From Thermomucor indicae-seudaticae (Eukaryota > Mucoromycota > Mucoromycetes > Mucorales > Lichtheimiaceae), in the NCBI GenBank assembly GCA_000787465.1, contig JSYX01000476.1:1-27443 (forward strand): a stretch of DNA of 27,443 nucleotides, written 5' to 3'. Within the stretch, counting starts at the first letter, position 1; each line of letters begins with the position of its first letter. The notes beneath the pieces are model-generated. The model saw only the letters and a list, made by a program, of their open reading frames with translations. It was not told the DNA's origin and made no database searches. Position numbers and translations under genes: made by a program. Of the stretch, positions 1 through 10,701 are shown piece after piece.

Positions 1-903
1 TCAAACTTAGAGATGAAAGCAAGAGTAAGCACTGATGCACGTTTTCAGGCACAAAAAAGGCTCTTTAAAAAAGTTGGCCAAAAAAGGACTAATTTCCAAA
101 AAAGTATTTTACGACCGGGGTTTAAATGTTCAAATATACAGCAAAAGTATTATAAAAATTTCCTTTTCTGTGAGTTAGAATTTCTTGCAGTTCCTTTTAA
201 TTAATAATAGATATCCCTTTGCCGTAAATCGTTTTGTTTTTTCTGCGCAAAACCTTTTGTACATCACTGTAAATTTTAAAGAATAAACCTGCAGTACCAC
301 GCTTCTGCCGTAAATGGGCTCCGAACAGTGAATAAGGCTATAGGGTGGTTACGGAAAGAACACGAGAAAGACGCCGCAATGACTATGGTGACGCGACCAT
401 CAACAACCAGACGAGCTCTGTAAATAGTGGAATAAAGAAAACCTGTGCTTCCTAATATATCAGAGGAGCTTCGCACCCCTACAGAAAAGCGTTACTTTCA
501 TATAATGGTTAACCTTTTTTCCCCTGAGTAGAGGGATCTGCTGAATGAACCCTACTACTGCTTCCGAGGATGATAAAATCTCTAGGTGTGAAAATGTCAG
601 TCTGTTGTTTCGCATTCCAGGACTTTCTGCTTGGTTTCCGCCTTTGGGCCCGGCCCGAACACCACGATTGCAAAACGGTGACTAGGAGAGGTCATCGAGT
701 GCTTCAACGGAAGGCTCAGACGGGTCCCGTCACCGAAACCATTAACAATATGCTCATGCCAACGGTCTTGGAAGGAAACACTTCGCAAGCTATTTACTTG
801 GATAACCTTTTTCCCTCACCCCTGCATTTTGCAATCTTTTATTGCCTCGTTAATCCCGATTGCACAAGAACCGCTTTATTGACTGATCTGGAGTCTAGAT
901 GAT
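1..903. other. No recognisable gene; 3' flank of the first OYE gene
   Basis: Only short overlapping open frames are present, on both strands (for example 276-476 minus and 570-902 plus). None resembles a known family and none splices into a longer frame that I could follow. The first 250 bases are AT-rich with several A and T runs. The stretch directly abuts the stop codon of the oxidoreductase gene at 904, so its right end probably holds that gene's 3' UTR. I see no RNA gene or repeat. Confidence 0.5.
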
Positions 904-2241
904 TCAAGGAATACTGGTCACTTTCATGTCCTTTTTTCCAGAATCCGAGCGCAACAGACGCTCTGCGCGACTGTATTGGTTCGGCCACTTGACTTTGACA
1001 CCGAGCTCCTGTGCTGCCCATAACACCCAGTCACTGTGTCGCAAAAATTCGCGAGCAATGAACACGAGATCAGCCCGGCCCGACTTTAGAATCTCTTCTG
1101 CATCCCTTGGCTCAGTGATGATGCCAACGGCGCCCGTTTCTACATCGGCTTCGTGCTTGACCTTGTCCGCGAAAACGACCTGGTAGAGTGGTGCAACAGG
1201 ATACGTGACATTTGGCAAATTGCCACCACTCGAACAATCGATCAGATCGGCCCCAATCTTCTTAAGCTCTTTGGCGTATTCGATGGTCTGCCACACATCC
1301 CATCCACCTGGATCACGACTGAGCGGGTCGCTATTGGCATAGTCGGTTGCTGAGACACGGACAAACATGGGTTTGTGCGCTGGCCAAACGGCACGTACGG
1401 CGTTGGCGACTTCCAGCGGGAAGCGCATACGATTCTCAAGCGAGCCACCATACTCGTCTGTGCGTTTGTTGGAATGGCCGGATAAGAAATTGTGAAGTAG
1501 GTAACTGAATAAAAAAGAGGCATAAGAAAACAAGCTTTGCTTTGTCACCTTTTTATTTGCTTACCCATGGGCACTGTGAATCTCAATGACTTCGATACCC
1601 GCTTTATCGGCGCGCACAGCAGCGTCTGCAAACTTCTGCACTAGTTCTTTGATCTGCTTGACAGACAATTCACGCGGATGGGGATGGTCCTGATCATACC
1701 GTACACCTTCCGAAGGCCCCCATACTTCGTCAGGCCAGCCTTTTTCCTCCTTTGGTACGATGCGGTAACCCTTCCAGAGCGAACCCATGTCGGCTTTGCG
1801 ACCAGCATGAGCAATCTGCATACCAGGGACACTTCCTTGGGATTTGATAAAGTCAGCAATGCGTTTCACCGGCGGGATATGGTCATCGCTCCAAATCCCG
1901 GAGTCGTCGGGTGAGATACGGCCTTGAGGCTCAACCGCCGTTGCTTCAATAACGACAAGTCCGGCGCCTTTCAGCGCAAATGCGCCCAAATGAACCAAGT
2001 GGAAGTCGTTGAGCTTGCCGTCTTGGCAGCTGTACATGCCTGTCCATCATTCGTTGTGAGCATGAGCAAAGGCCAAACTACAGCCACTAGCAGAGAACAT
2101 ACACATGGGCGATACAGCGATTCTGTTATGCAGCGTTACAGAACGATAGGTCTTTGGCTTAAACAAGAGCACATTGTGGTTTGGGTCCAAAGCTGTTCCA
2201 GCGGGCACTTCTTTGTTCTGACCTTGCGGTGGGACATTCAT
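904..2241 (-). CDS. NADH:flavin oxidoreductase, YqjM-type Old Yellow Enzyme, copy 1
   Basis: FMN-dependent ene-reductase that reduces activated C=C bonds with NAD(P)H. Exons on the minus strand: 2241-2103, 2039-1565, 1504-904, joined in phase to about 404 aa. The sequence shows the class III OYE core: SPMCMYSCQDG (Cys47 and Tyr49, the YqjM flavin-tuning Cys and Tyr), the substrate-binding pair HSAH (His201, His204), then [18 protein letters not shown] and the phosphate-binding end with TGAVGIIT and FIAREFLR. Length is that of eukaryotic YqjM-like proteins with a roughly 20-aa N-terminal extension. Exon 3 runs unbroken through YPVAPLYQVVF, where its neighbour has an intron. The C-terminus (after QYSRAER) differs from copy 2. 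It lies head-to-tail 177 bp downstream of copy 2, so it is a tandem duplicate. The physiological substrate is unknown; a stress or xenobiotic role is inference. Confidence 0.93.
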
Positions 2242-2418
2242 GGCGTAAACAAGAAGTCAAAAGATGTGCAAGCAACAGTTGATGGAACCTTTGCCAGAGA
2301 AAAAAATGACGATGATGAATACTTTATGTCAACGGGATTAAAGCCTTGTATTGATACATAGCAGGGGGGGTCATGCATGTGTCTATAGAAGAATGATATC
2401 TAGGTCGGTTCTTGTTAT

Positions 2419-3819
<1,401 letters not shown>

Positions 3820-3868
3820 GATGAAAGAAAAAGATGATAGATGTGAAGAAAAGCGATCATCGGGTTCC

Positions 3869-3876
3869 CTTTTATA
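3869..3876 (-). promoter_or_regulatory. TATA-like box of OYE copy 2
   Basis: On the minus strand the sequence reads TATAAAAG, set in GCATATAAAAGGG, with its 3' end 50 bp before the ATG at 3819. A clear TATA box so close to the start suggests a short 5' UTR and an inducible type of promoter. No equally clear box is seen in the 177 bp before copy 1, which hints at different expression of the two copies. This is from sequence only. Confidence 0.55.
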
Positions 3877-5019
3877 TGCACTCGACTGATTACTAATTCA
3901 GAAGGTTTTCTACCCTTCGGGGACAGCGATCACATCATGTTCCGCAAACGACAGCTCAAACTCTCTTACGATCATCCGAGAAAACTTTTTTCCGCTCAGG
4001 AACCACTTTCTTCTCAAGTCAGTCAATGCAGCAGCAGCCTATTGCTTACAAATAAGCATTTCTGGACTTTTCTAACTAGCTCCAACTAGGCTTTGGTCTA
4101 TTGAAAATAGTCTATTCATTGTCTACATCAAGGTTTATGCTATGTTTCCACAATGACAACAGAACCAACTCAGACGTTGAAAAGGGAAACTCAAAGAATC
4201 TCTGTTGCTACACAGTAGTGCTCTCTATCACAATTGCTTGTGACAGTATTCGGGCGATGTGACATGAGAATCGTTCGTGTCAGAGTTGAAGATGTTGTGA
4301 GTTCGAGGTTGACTTTAGACGAGAATAAACAGAAAATCAAAGAAGAAGACGCGGCTATCGGAATCATCAAGTGCCATAGATCCCGAATAAAATGGCTATC
4401 CTGTAGGGGCACGATATGAGTAACATCAAGTAGAACACGATAAGTTGTCGTTTACAACTCATAAACGTAAACGCCTTTGGTGAACGTACAGTATATGCAG
4501 TATAGTAGAAGTATGTTTCTCAGCGCTGGCTTATTGTGATGACCGCGATATGATTTCTGTTGTAGATATACGGTGGGCGCTCGATTTAACAATCGTTGCT
4601 GCTCATGGACATGAGAAATATTTGACTCTGATTTACAGGGTAAGAACCGTACCGGACTTAGCGCTGGAAAGTAAGAATGGCTTGCTGCTTGTCTTTGCAC
4701 CTTCTGAGCAGATCCAGAACCCCTTTAGTTTGAGCACCCTGCAGCCAAGCTAATACATCCATTATAACAATATGAAAGGCGGCTCAAAAAAGCTACAGAG
4801 GCATAATTGGATACTGCTATGCAAAAGTGCCTTTTAACTTGACTGATGATAGTGCGTGTTCAAATACGTTTTGCGTTGCCCGAGGAGAAGACAAGCCCGG
4901 CAATGAAGAACAGCAGGCGATTTGAAAGGCAGCACAAATCAATTTCCTTTTAAACGCAGATGAAATCGGGCAACGTAATCCCAAAGTACGTGTTCCGCGT
5001 GTAATTCACTTCAAACAGC
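3877..5019. other. Intergenic region between divergent OYE copy 2 and PUP1
   Basis: About 1.1 kb separating two divergently transcribed genes. Short frames exist (4191-4412 minus, 4234-4419 plus, 4452-4700 minus, 4550-4753 plus) but they overlap one another on opposite strands, match no family I know, and do not extend by splicing. It should hold both upstream control regions. I see no repeat or RNA gene. Confidence 0.5.
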
Positions 5020-6146
5020 ATGGCCACCAAATTTGTCTTGCCGAAAGGCGGTTTTAGCTTCGAAAATTATGCTCGGTAAACGTTTGCTGATGGGCGATTG
5101 CTGGTTGCTATTTCATTGATTAATTGCTTGGAAAAAGAAACAAGGCCCTGGAGTCGAAAGGCGTCCGGCCACCCAAAGCGACCAGCACTGGTACCACGAT
5201 CGTTGGTGTCATCTTTAAAGTAATGCGGACGCTTTCCCTTTTCTCTTCGCCCAAGACTGACCTGTTTGAATTAAGGATGGCGTGTGTCTGGGTGCTGATA
5301 CGAGAGCTACGGAAGGCCCGATCGTCGCCGACAAGAACTGCGAGAAGATCCACTACATTGCACCTAACATGTATGCATTTAGCGTTGCCATTGGTCGATG
5401 CTTTAGTTACAATCGCTCAACGTCGTCGGCACATTTAGCTATTGTTGTGGTGCAGGCACCGCCGCGGACACGGAGGCCACGACGAACCTCATTAGCTCTC
5501 AAATTGAATTGCATAGTCTGTCGACAGGACGGAAACCAAGAGTAGTTACAGCCATGACCATGCTTAAACAAATGCTGTTCAGGTGCGTTATTATGGGAAT
5601 CTACTGGACTTGGTTGCAAACGCTGAATGAGCGATATCATGGTAGATATCAGGGTTACATCGGCGCAGCTCTCGTTCTGGGTGGATACGACGCGACTGGA
5701 CCTCATTTGTACACAGTATATCCGCACGGAAGCACTGATAAGCTACCGTACGTCACTATGGGCTCCGGCTCTTTGGCAGCAATGAGTGTTTTCGAAAGCA
5801 AATGGAAGCCCGATATGACGGTAATAGACGACTGTCAGATACGTCAAATGTCTAGCGCATTGGTTACTAATACTACGTTACCTTGTAGCGGGAAGAAGCC
5901 ATCGAATTGGTCAGGGAAGCAATTGAAGCCGGTATTTTCAACGATCTTGGTTCAGGTTCCAATGTGGACGTGTGCGTTATCGAGAAAGATACAACGGATT
6001 ATCTGCGAAACTATGGTCGACCCAACGAGCGTGGTGTGAAGGAGCAGAGCTACAAATATCCAAGGGGTACAACTGCAGTACTGAAGGAATCTATCACTAA
6101 CTTGGTTACTGTGACCGAAGGTGATTCTATGGATATATCAGTGTAA
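5020..6146 (+). CDS. PUP1: 20S proteasome subunit beta-2 (trypsin-like active subunit)
   Basis: Catalytic beta-2 subunit of the 20S proteasome core, cutting after basic residues; the human orthologue is PSMB7 and the yeast one PUP1. Exons: 5020-5075, 5138-5219, 5276-5370, 5439-5582, 5646-5820, 5889-6146, giving about 269 aa, the usual length. The propeptide of about 37 residues ends STG, and autolysis before Thr38 would expose the nucleophile in [11 protein letters not shown]. The mature catalytic set is visible: Thr1, Asp17 in GADTRATEG, Lys33 in NCEKIHYI. Next come [44 protein letters not shown] and [20 protein letters not shown], with the long beta-2 C-terminal arm. Introns 1-5 have normal GT-AG ends. 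It is an essential single-copy type gene with no sign of damage. Confidence 0.97.
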
Positions 6147-7298
6147 TATTCCATCAAGAACGTTCAAAGAAAATGGCGGTGCAAACTTAACCGTGGGCAG
6201 TTAAATCTAATTGGATCAATGGTGGTCTGATACTTTTGCAGTATTAGAAGAGTCTACTTTGTGTACATGAGGGCAGCAACATAATCAACAAGCGACGGAT
6301 TGGCTCCCGATAAAGCTATCGTTTTGGCATAGTTCAAAGATATGAGCACTATTTACTGTTAGACCTAATTCACTACAGGGGAATTTCCAATGAATGCCAA
6401 TGCCTTCCAGAGATTTTGAGCATAGCTATGTTATTATGCTAAAAGAGAAAATTGATAATTGAATATCTGTAGCTAAACATAGCCTTGAATGTTCGAGAGA
6501 CAGCTGAGTACAGACTGTCCACTTCAGGGCCGATACCCTTATTTCGCGAGAGCTATTACCCATCTTTTGTCGTTTATGATTATTCTATTTATATGCGCAA
6601 GTCGAATTCATGCCGCTTGAAACCACTTGATTCCGCAAGTGCTCAACACCCTTTTTTAGGTGTGCGGCGCACTTGGGAGTTAACCAATTAACCTTGTTCT
6701 TAAATCCTCCAGTTCCCCGAAATATCACGGCATTATTAGGATCACGGCGAGCATTTGATTCAAGAGGATTCTTTGCCTACGACGCATGCATCAACCGAAT
6801 AACTTTAACAACAATGTCTGCATTGTGACAAAATTCGCCTAAAAATAACACATCTATTGTACTTTCAGCGGAATCGGTGGCGCGCCTTTCTTTCTTTTTA
6901 TGAGCGCTTCTCAAAATAATGGATGTCCTGCGCTTTTAATCTGCCAAATGATGCCGGTTAGCCTTATCACTTGCAGTGGCAAATTTGAGCAGGATACTAG
7001 GGCAAGGGATGCTGCGAATTGACAATAATAAAGGGGAGAGAGTGTATAACTGCTTGTCAATTGCGAGGCAATTAAAGCAGATTGTTATCCCGAAAGTCGG
7101 GGATCAAGAAGGAGCAAGAACACATCAGGGCCAAAGATGCAGGATGTTTGGGCGGCGGAAGCCGAAAGAGAGTATACTCTTGATTATCCACGTGAGGTTC
7201 TGTTGTGGCATGACAATGAGTGTGTTGCATGCTTTTTCTTTTTCTTTTTTTTTTAATTGATCAAAGTTCCCCTTTTCTTCCAATTCTTTTGTCCCCAA
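6147..7298. other. Intergenic region, no gene seen
   Basis: About 1.15 kb after the PUP1 stop. Open frames are short (6485-6691, 6976-7260) and unlike any family I recognise. A pyrimidine tract (CTTTTTCTTTTTC followed by a T run, about 7230-7254) precedes the orphan ORF that starts at 7299 and could be part of its promoter. Confidence 0.45.
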
Positions 7299-7727
7299 AT
7301 GCCACACTATCGAAATAACGCCAGCACAAGCAGCAATAGTAATAACAATCGACACCGAACACTTCCGTCTCTTTCATCTTCTGTATCATCCGTGTCCACT
7401 ACACCTGTTGTCACGACGGTGGAACAAGCCACGAAGAAAAATGCCGAAGGATCATGGTGGTGGGGCGACGAATCTCCTCTCGCGTTGGATTTAGCCACAG
7501 AAACATCATGCTTACAAGGCAATCGATGCAAGCACACGTTGTTACGTCCTTTTGTTGCTGTCAACAGAATAGTCAGTGAATGGATTTCAGGTCGATGTTG
7601 CTGCTGCTCGTATTGCGAACAACAGCATGAAGATAACTTGTCGTCTAAGAAACACTTCTTTAAGCGGAAAAGCCGTTCATCCACGACAACAGCAACAATG
7701 GAAAAACCGAAAAGGAGGTTTCTGTAG
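7299..7727 (+). CDS. Hypothetical small basic protein, Ser/Thr/Asn-rich with CCCC cluster
   Basis: Single uninterrupted frame of about 142 aa from the ATG at 7299 to a TAG at 7725-7727. I do not recognise a family. The N-terminal third is Ser/Thr/Asn-rich and probably disordered. The middle holds EGSWWWGDESPLALDL, then RCKHTLLRPFVAVNRIVSEW followed by SGRCCCCSYCEQQHED. The C-terminus is basic (KKHFFKRKSRSS, then EKPKRRFL). The Cys cluster next to a hydrophobic helix could be palmitoylated or bind metal, but that is speculation. A pyrimidine-rich tract lies about 45 bp upstream. The opposite strand is also open over most of this length, which weakens the case; it could be a lineage-specific gene or a chance ORF. 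Confidence 0.4.
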   Translation: MPHYRNNASTSSNSNNNRHRTLPSLSSSVSSVSTTPVVTTVEQATKKNAEGSWWWGDESPLALDLATETSCLQGNRCKHTLLRPFVAVNRIVSEWISGRCCCCSYCEQQHEDNLSSKKHFFKRKSRSSTTTATMEKPKRRFL

Positions 7728-9472
7728 ATTTGTTTCTATGTAGCAAAAAGACAGAAAAAAAAGAAGCCATTTTCTTGTCTTGCGATAATATGCATATGTC
7801 CATAGCGCCTTAACATACTGTGCTACTCATTGGATGAGGTATCCCATTTTTCTTCATCATCATTGCATTTTGGGGCACTTCCTGTTGTCATGGAATGAAA
7901 TAATCATCCCTTCTAAAAAAGAAAGGAGTGCCAAGAAAGGATCCATACATACAGGTATCCTGCCTGCTTTTGCTGCTGCTCCATGGTTGAACCTGCATGC
8001 TGCTACATACTGCTACATACTGCTAAAAGAGATATCTTCTGGGCTCATGTAAACTTTTTTTTGCGCCTAGTGTAGAGCTCACTTGGCGGTAAATATTGGT
8101 GCAATCTTATCGCTTTCGTTAACCATCCTACGATCTTGTGTTTGTAACCACAAAGTATATTCAATGTGCCTCTCGTACTTGGAGACGAAGTCTCTTTTTA
8201 CGTTACACAGTAAAGCTTCGCCATGCCGAGGATCTATCAAGAAAAGCGATAATCCAGACCTTACATCAACATGATTTGCGATCAGATATTTAAAGTCAAG
8301 AGAAAACGTATGGAAGCGACGTTTTCGGGAAAATGCTCTTCGCATGAGTACGCTCATTGCACCGGGATGCATAAGCCATGGACCAAACTTTGCACATCAT
8401 TTGTAGCCTATCCCCGTTCGCGAGGTGAAAGCAGAAAAAATCAGCCGTATTGAACATCTCAAAGGGAAAAAAAGGAGCGAAGTAAGCCAAACTCGACCAC
8501 CAATAACCACATTGCTACGCGTAACGGCACATAAAGAATGTTTGTCGTCGATGACGGCAGTGGACAGAATGGCAGCAATTCCAGGAAAACCTTTCCTTCT
8601 GCCGCGCGCGATCGTTCTCATGACGATATGCTGGCCATCCACTGTATTATGTGGCAGTAGTGAAGCCAAATGACAATAGCACGCCAAGCGCCCCACACAC
8701 AGGGCTCATAAACTTGGCTGTTAATACTGGCAATTTGGACAAGAATGTTAAGAGCTTTGCGTGCAGAACGTTGTTCATGTGCTGATCGCAGCACGATGGT
8801 CCGGCGAATATCCATGGATATGGGCGGTCCGAGATGTAACAGAGCCTGTCAAGTCGAGGGAAATCAGTACAAGAGCATCCCGTGGTCTCAAAACGTGGGC
8901 CCTCGCAGCATTTTCCGGTTGCGGACGAGCTCAACAATGAACAACCGTGAATAGCTTTCCTTCTGTTGGCCGTATCAAGGATGACTTGTTGCAGCGTAGC
9001 GAACCTTAAAGTGAATCGGCAAGACAAGTGTCCAGGGCGGACATTTCATGCAGAGATATAGAATGGCGGAAGAGATCCCTGTGCCTGTAGGATGACCAAG
9101 CAAAGCATCCTTTGAATGCTCGGCTACTGCAACTTGGGCTGTGCAGCCAAATTTCTCTACTCCGTCTTGGTTGAACAGCAAGAAAAGAGATGCCGTTGAG
9201 CTATTCAATAATAGAAGGAAGGGGACGATCGTCAGAAACTTTGTTAGCTGAAGGACAGAGAGGGAGAGGATTTGGAGTGGACGAGAGCAATTAGGCTTTT
9301 CCGAGCCGTTGGCTAAGTATGCATTGTGCTGCATATATACTGAAGTTTATACGCATAAACATGCCTACTGTGGTGTCGTATCGTTTACATTATGTCAATC
9401 AAGAGAAAAAGATAGAGACTAAGGCTATAGGTCAGCCAGTGTTTATTTCTCACTTGGGAGCTGTTGGCATTT
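7728..9472. other. Gene-poor region with an unplaceable coding-like stretch
   Basis: Between about 8080 and 9330 several 60-126-aa frames overlap on both strands. The most protein-like on the minus strand are 8975-9334 (hydrophobic), 8647-9027 and 8397-8696, the last with MRTIARGRRKGFPGIAAILS. I tried to join them with GT-AG introns and found no consistent model, and none matches a family I know. This may be a decayed gene or chance. 7834-8060 has a repeated CTGCTACATA motif but no clear gene. Confidence 0.4.
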
Positions 9473-9555
9473 CACTACGGGAAAAGCTGATTCTACTTTT
9501 CCCTAAATTTCACTGGTTTTCTCCAAAATTCATGTTTTCAGGGAAAAGTAGGGTA
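9473..9555 (+). repeat. Left terminal inverted repeat of the CACTA-like element
   Basis: Begins CACTACGGGAAAAGCTG and ends GGGAAAAGTAGGGTA. It pairs with 9802-9883 in inverted orientation with scattered mismatches and single-base gaps, so the two ends have drifted and the insertion is probably not very recent. Confidence 0.85.
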
Positions 9556-9801
9556 TAGTGTTGCCTTCAGTGCAAGTCGTCTCTACCTCTCCCGGAGGTT
9601 CCCCAATTCCACTGATGGTTAGCCTTCTTGCCATTAACATACACAGAAGACGCTTTTGCAACGTTTACGCATCATATATTACGCTCAAAAGTTCTATATA
9701 GGCTATGAGAGCAAAATTTGTAGCCAACCCTATTTCAATGAAAAGTAGGGATTCGTCCCTACTCCAGAAAATAGTGAAAAGTAGCGCAGAAAGCAGAAGT
9801 G

Positions 9802-9883
9802 TACCCTACTTTTCCCTGAAAACATGAACGTTAGGAAAAACTAGTGAAATTCAGGGAAAAATATAACCAGCTTTCCCGTAGTG
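9802..9883 (-). repeat. Right terminal inverted repeat of the CACTA-like element
   Basis: Read on the minus strand it starts CACTACGGGAAAGCTGG and contains TTCATGTTTTCAGGG and AAAAGTAGGGTA in the same order as the left repeat. Confidence 0.85.
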
Positions 9884-9886
9884 TTT

Positions 9887-10205
9887 ACTACAAAGGGAGG
9901 TCCTATTTATATGGATTCATGAGCGGAGTTGCGGGATAACGTTTATACAATAAATCTGATGTTCTTACTGGTGTTTGAAGAAATGTCTGCGTTGCTCGAA
10001 AAGTCCTTTTTGCGTCAGCTATAAACCGAGTTTGCGCCAAACATAAAGCATGGTTTACGTCCAATGAAAACCACATTTGAGCCGAAAGAGTGTATGCGCC
10101 CCAATAATACTGACTTCCGGGTTTTGCTTTTAGATATCATGCTCTATGGGTGTCTGACACATGTTAGTATGAACAAGGATGCCAGCATCGAACGTACCAC
10201 AATAA
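9887..10205. other. Spacer between two mobile-element remnants
   Basis: About 320 bp with one short frame beginning at 10064 that runs on into the next element. No family resemblance. Probably non-coding. Confidence 0.4.
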
Positions 10206-10300
10206 CAGTGTTCGCGGTAAAAAGTAGTTTCACTTTTCGTTCTCAGCCGAGATTTGAAAAGATGTCCCTGAACACCCCTATTTTTTTTTACCGCACTCTG
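10206..10300. mobile_element. 95-bp possible MITE with CAG...CTG ends and TAA flanks
   Basis: The left end reads CAGTGTTCGCGGTAAAAAG and the right end, on the minus strand, CAGAGTGCGGTAAAAA, an imperfect inverted repeat sharing GCGGTAAAAA. TAA stands on both sides (10203-10205 and 10301-10303), like a 3-bp TWA duplication of PIF/Harbinger elements. The repeat is short and the T run on the right side could flatter the match, so this is tentative. Tc1/mariner is the other possible source. Confidence 0.4.
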
Positions 10301-10303
10301 TAA

Positions 10304-10701
10304 AAATTCATGTTGCATAGTTTCCCAGTCTTATATACCCTCTATCTGCCTCAAGTTGAGCCTTCCCTGTTCCAATAAACATTGCTCGCTGGGTTATATA
10401 ACTTTTGCGTCGAATACTTGGAGTTCAGTCCTCCAAAATACTTGCAAACGCTTTAAAACACAACGAACTCATGGGGAAAGGGTTGTAGGTGCTTGCATGT
10501 CGCATTGATTGTGCAGTAAAATTGATATTAATCAAAAGAGGAGAAGGAGACACGATCGGCTATGTAGAGTATCATCGACTCCGGGTTCACTGTACGAACA
10601 TTTTATTATCGGGGAAGTCAGAAAGTAAATCTGGAGAGTGGACCTTTTTGTATCACAGTTTATTATACAATAGTAATGCTTATTTACAGGGCTGGATATC
10701 A
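10304..10701. other. 3' flank of the CENP-T gene, nothing recognised
   Basis: About 400 bp. The frame at 10489-10722 (plus) overlaps the CENP-T 3' end and matches nothing. TATATA-like strings at about 10333 and 10395 are not followed by a gene. Confidence 0.45.

Larger units (their letters stand above)
9473..9883. mobile_element. 411-bp non-autonomous CACTA-type (EnSpm) DNA transposon / MITE
   Basis: The element starts CACTACGGGAAA and ends TTTCCCGTAGTG. Its ends form long imperfect terminal inverted repeats, about 83 bp on the left (9473-9555) and 82 bp on the right (9802-9883), both running in to a shared block, TCAGGGAAAAGTAGGGTA. It is flanked by TTT on both sides (9470-9472 and 9884-9886), a 3-bp target duplication as expected for the CACTA superfamily. 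The interior of about 245 bp encodes nothing and includes a small palindrome, AGTAGGGATTCGTCCCTACT. With no transposase it would depend on a relative elsewhere. The superfamily call rests on the CACTA terminus plus the 3-bp duplication. Confidence 0.82.

Noticed and set aside
5120..5727. Minus-strand ORFs within the proteasome gene
   Set aside because: Shadows of PUP1 exons; the spliced plus-strand protein is unambiguous.
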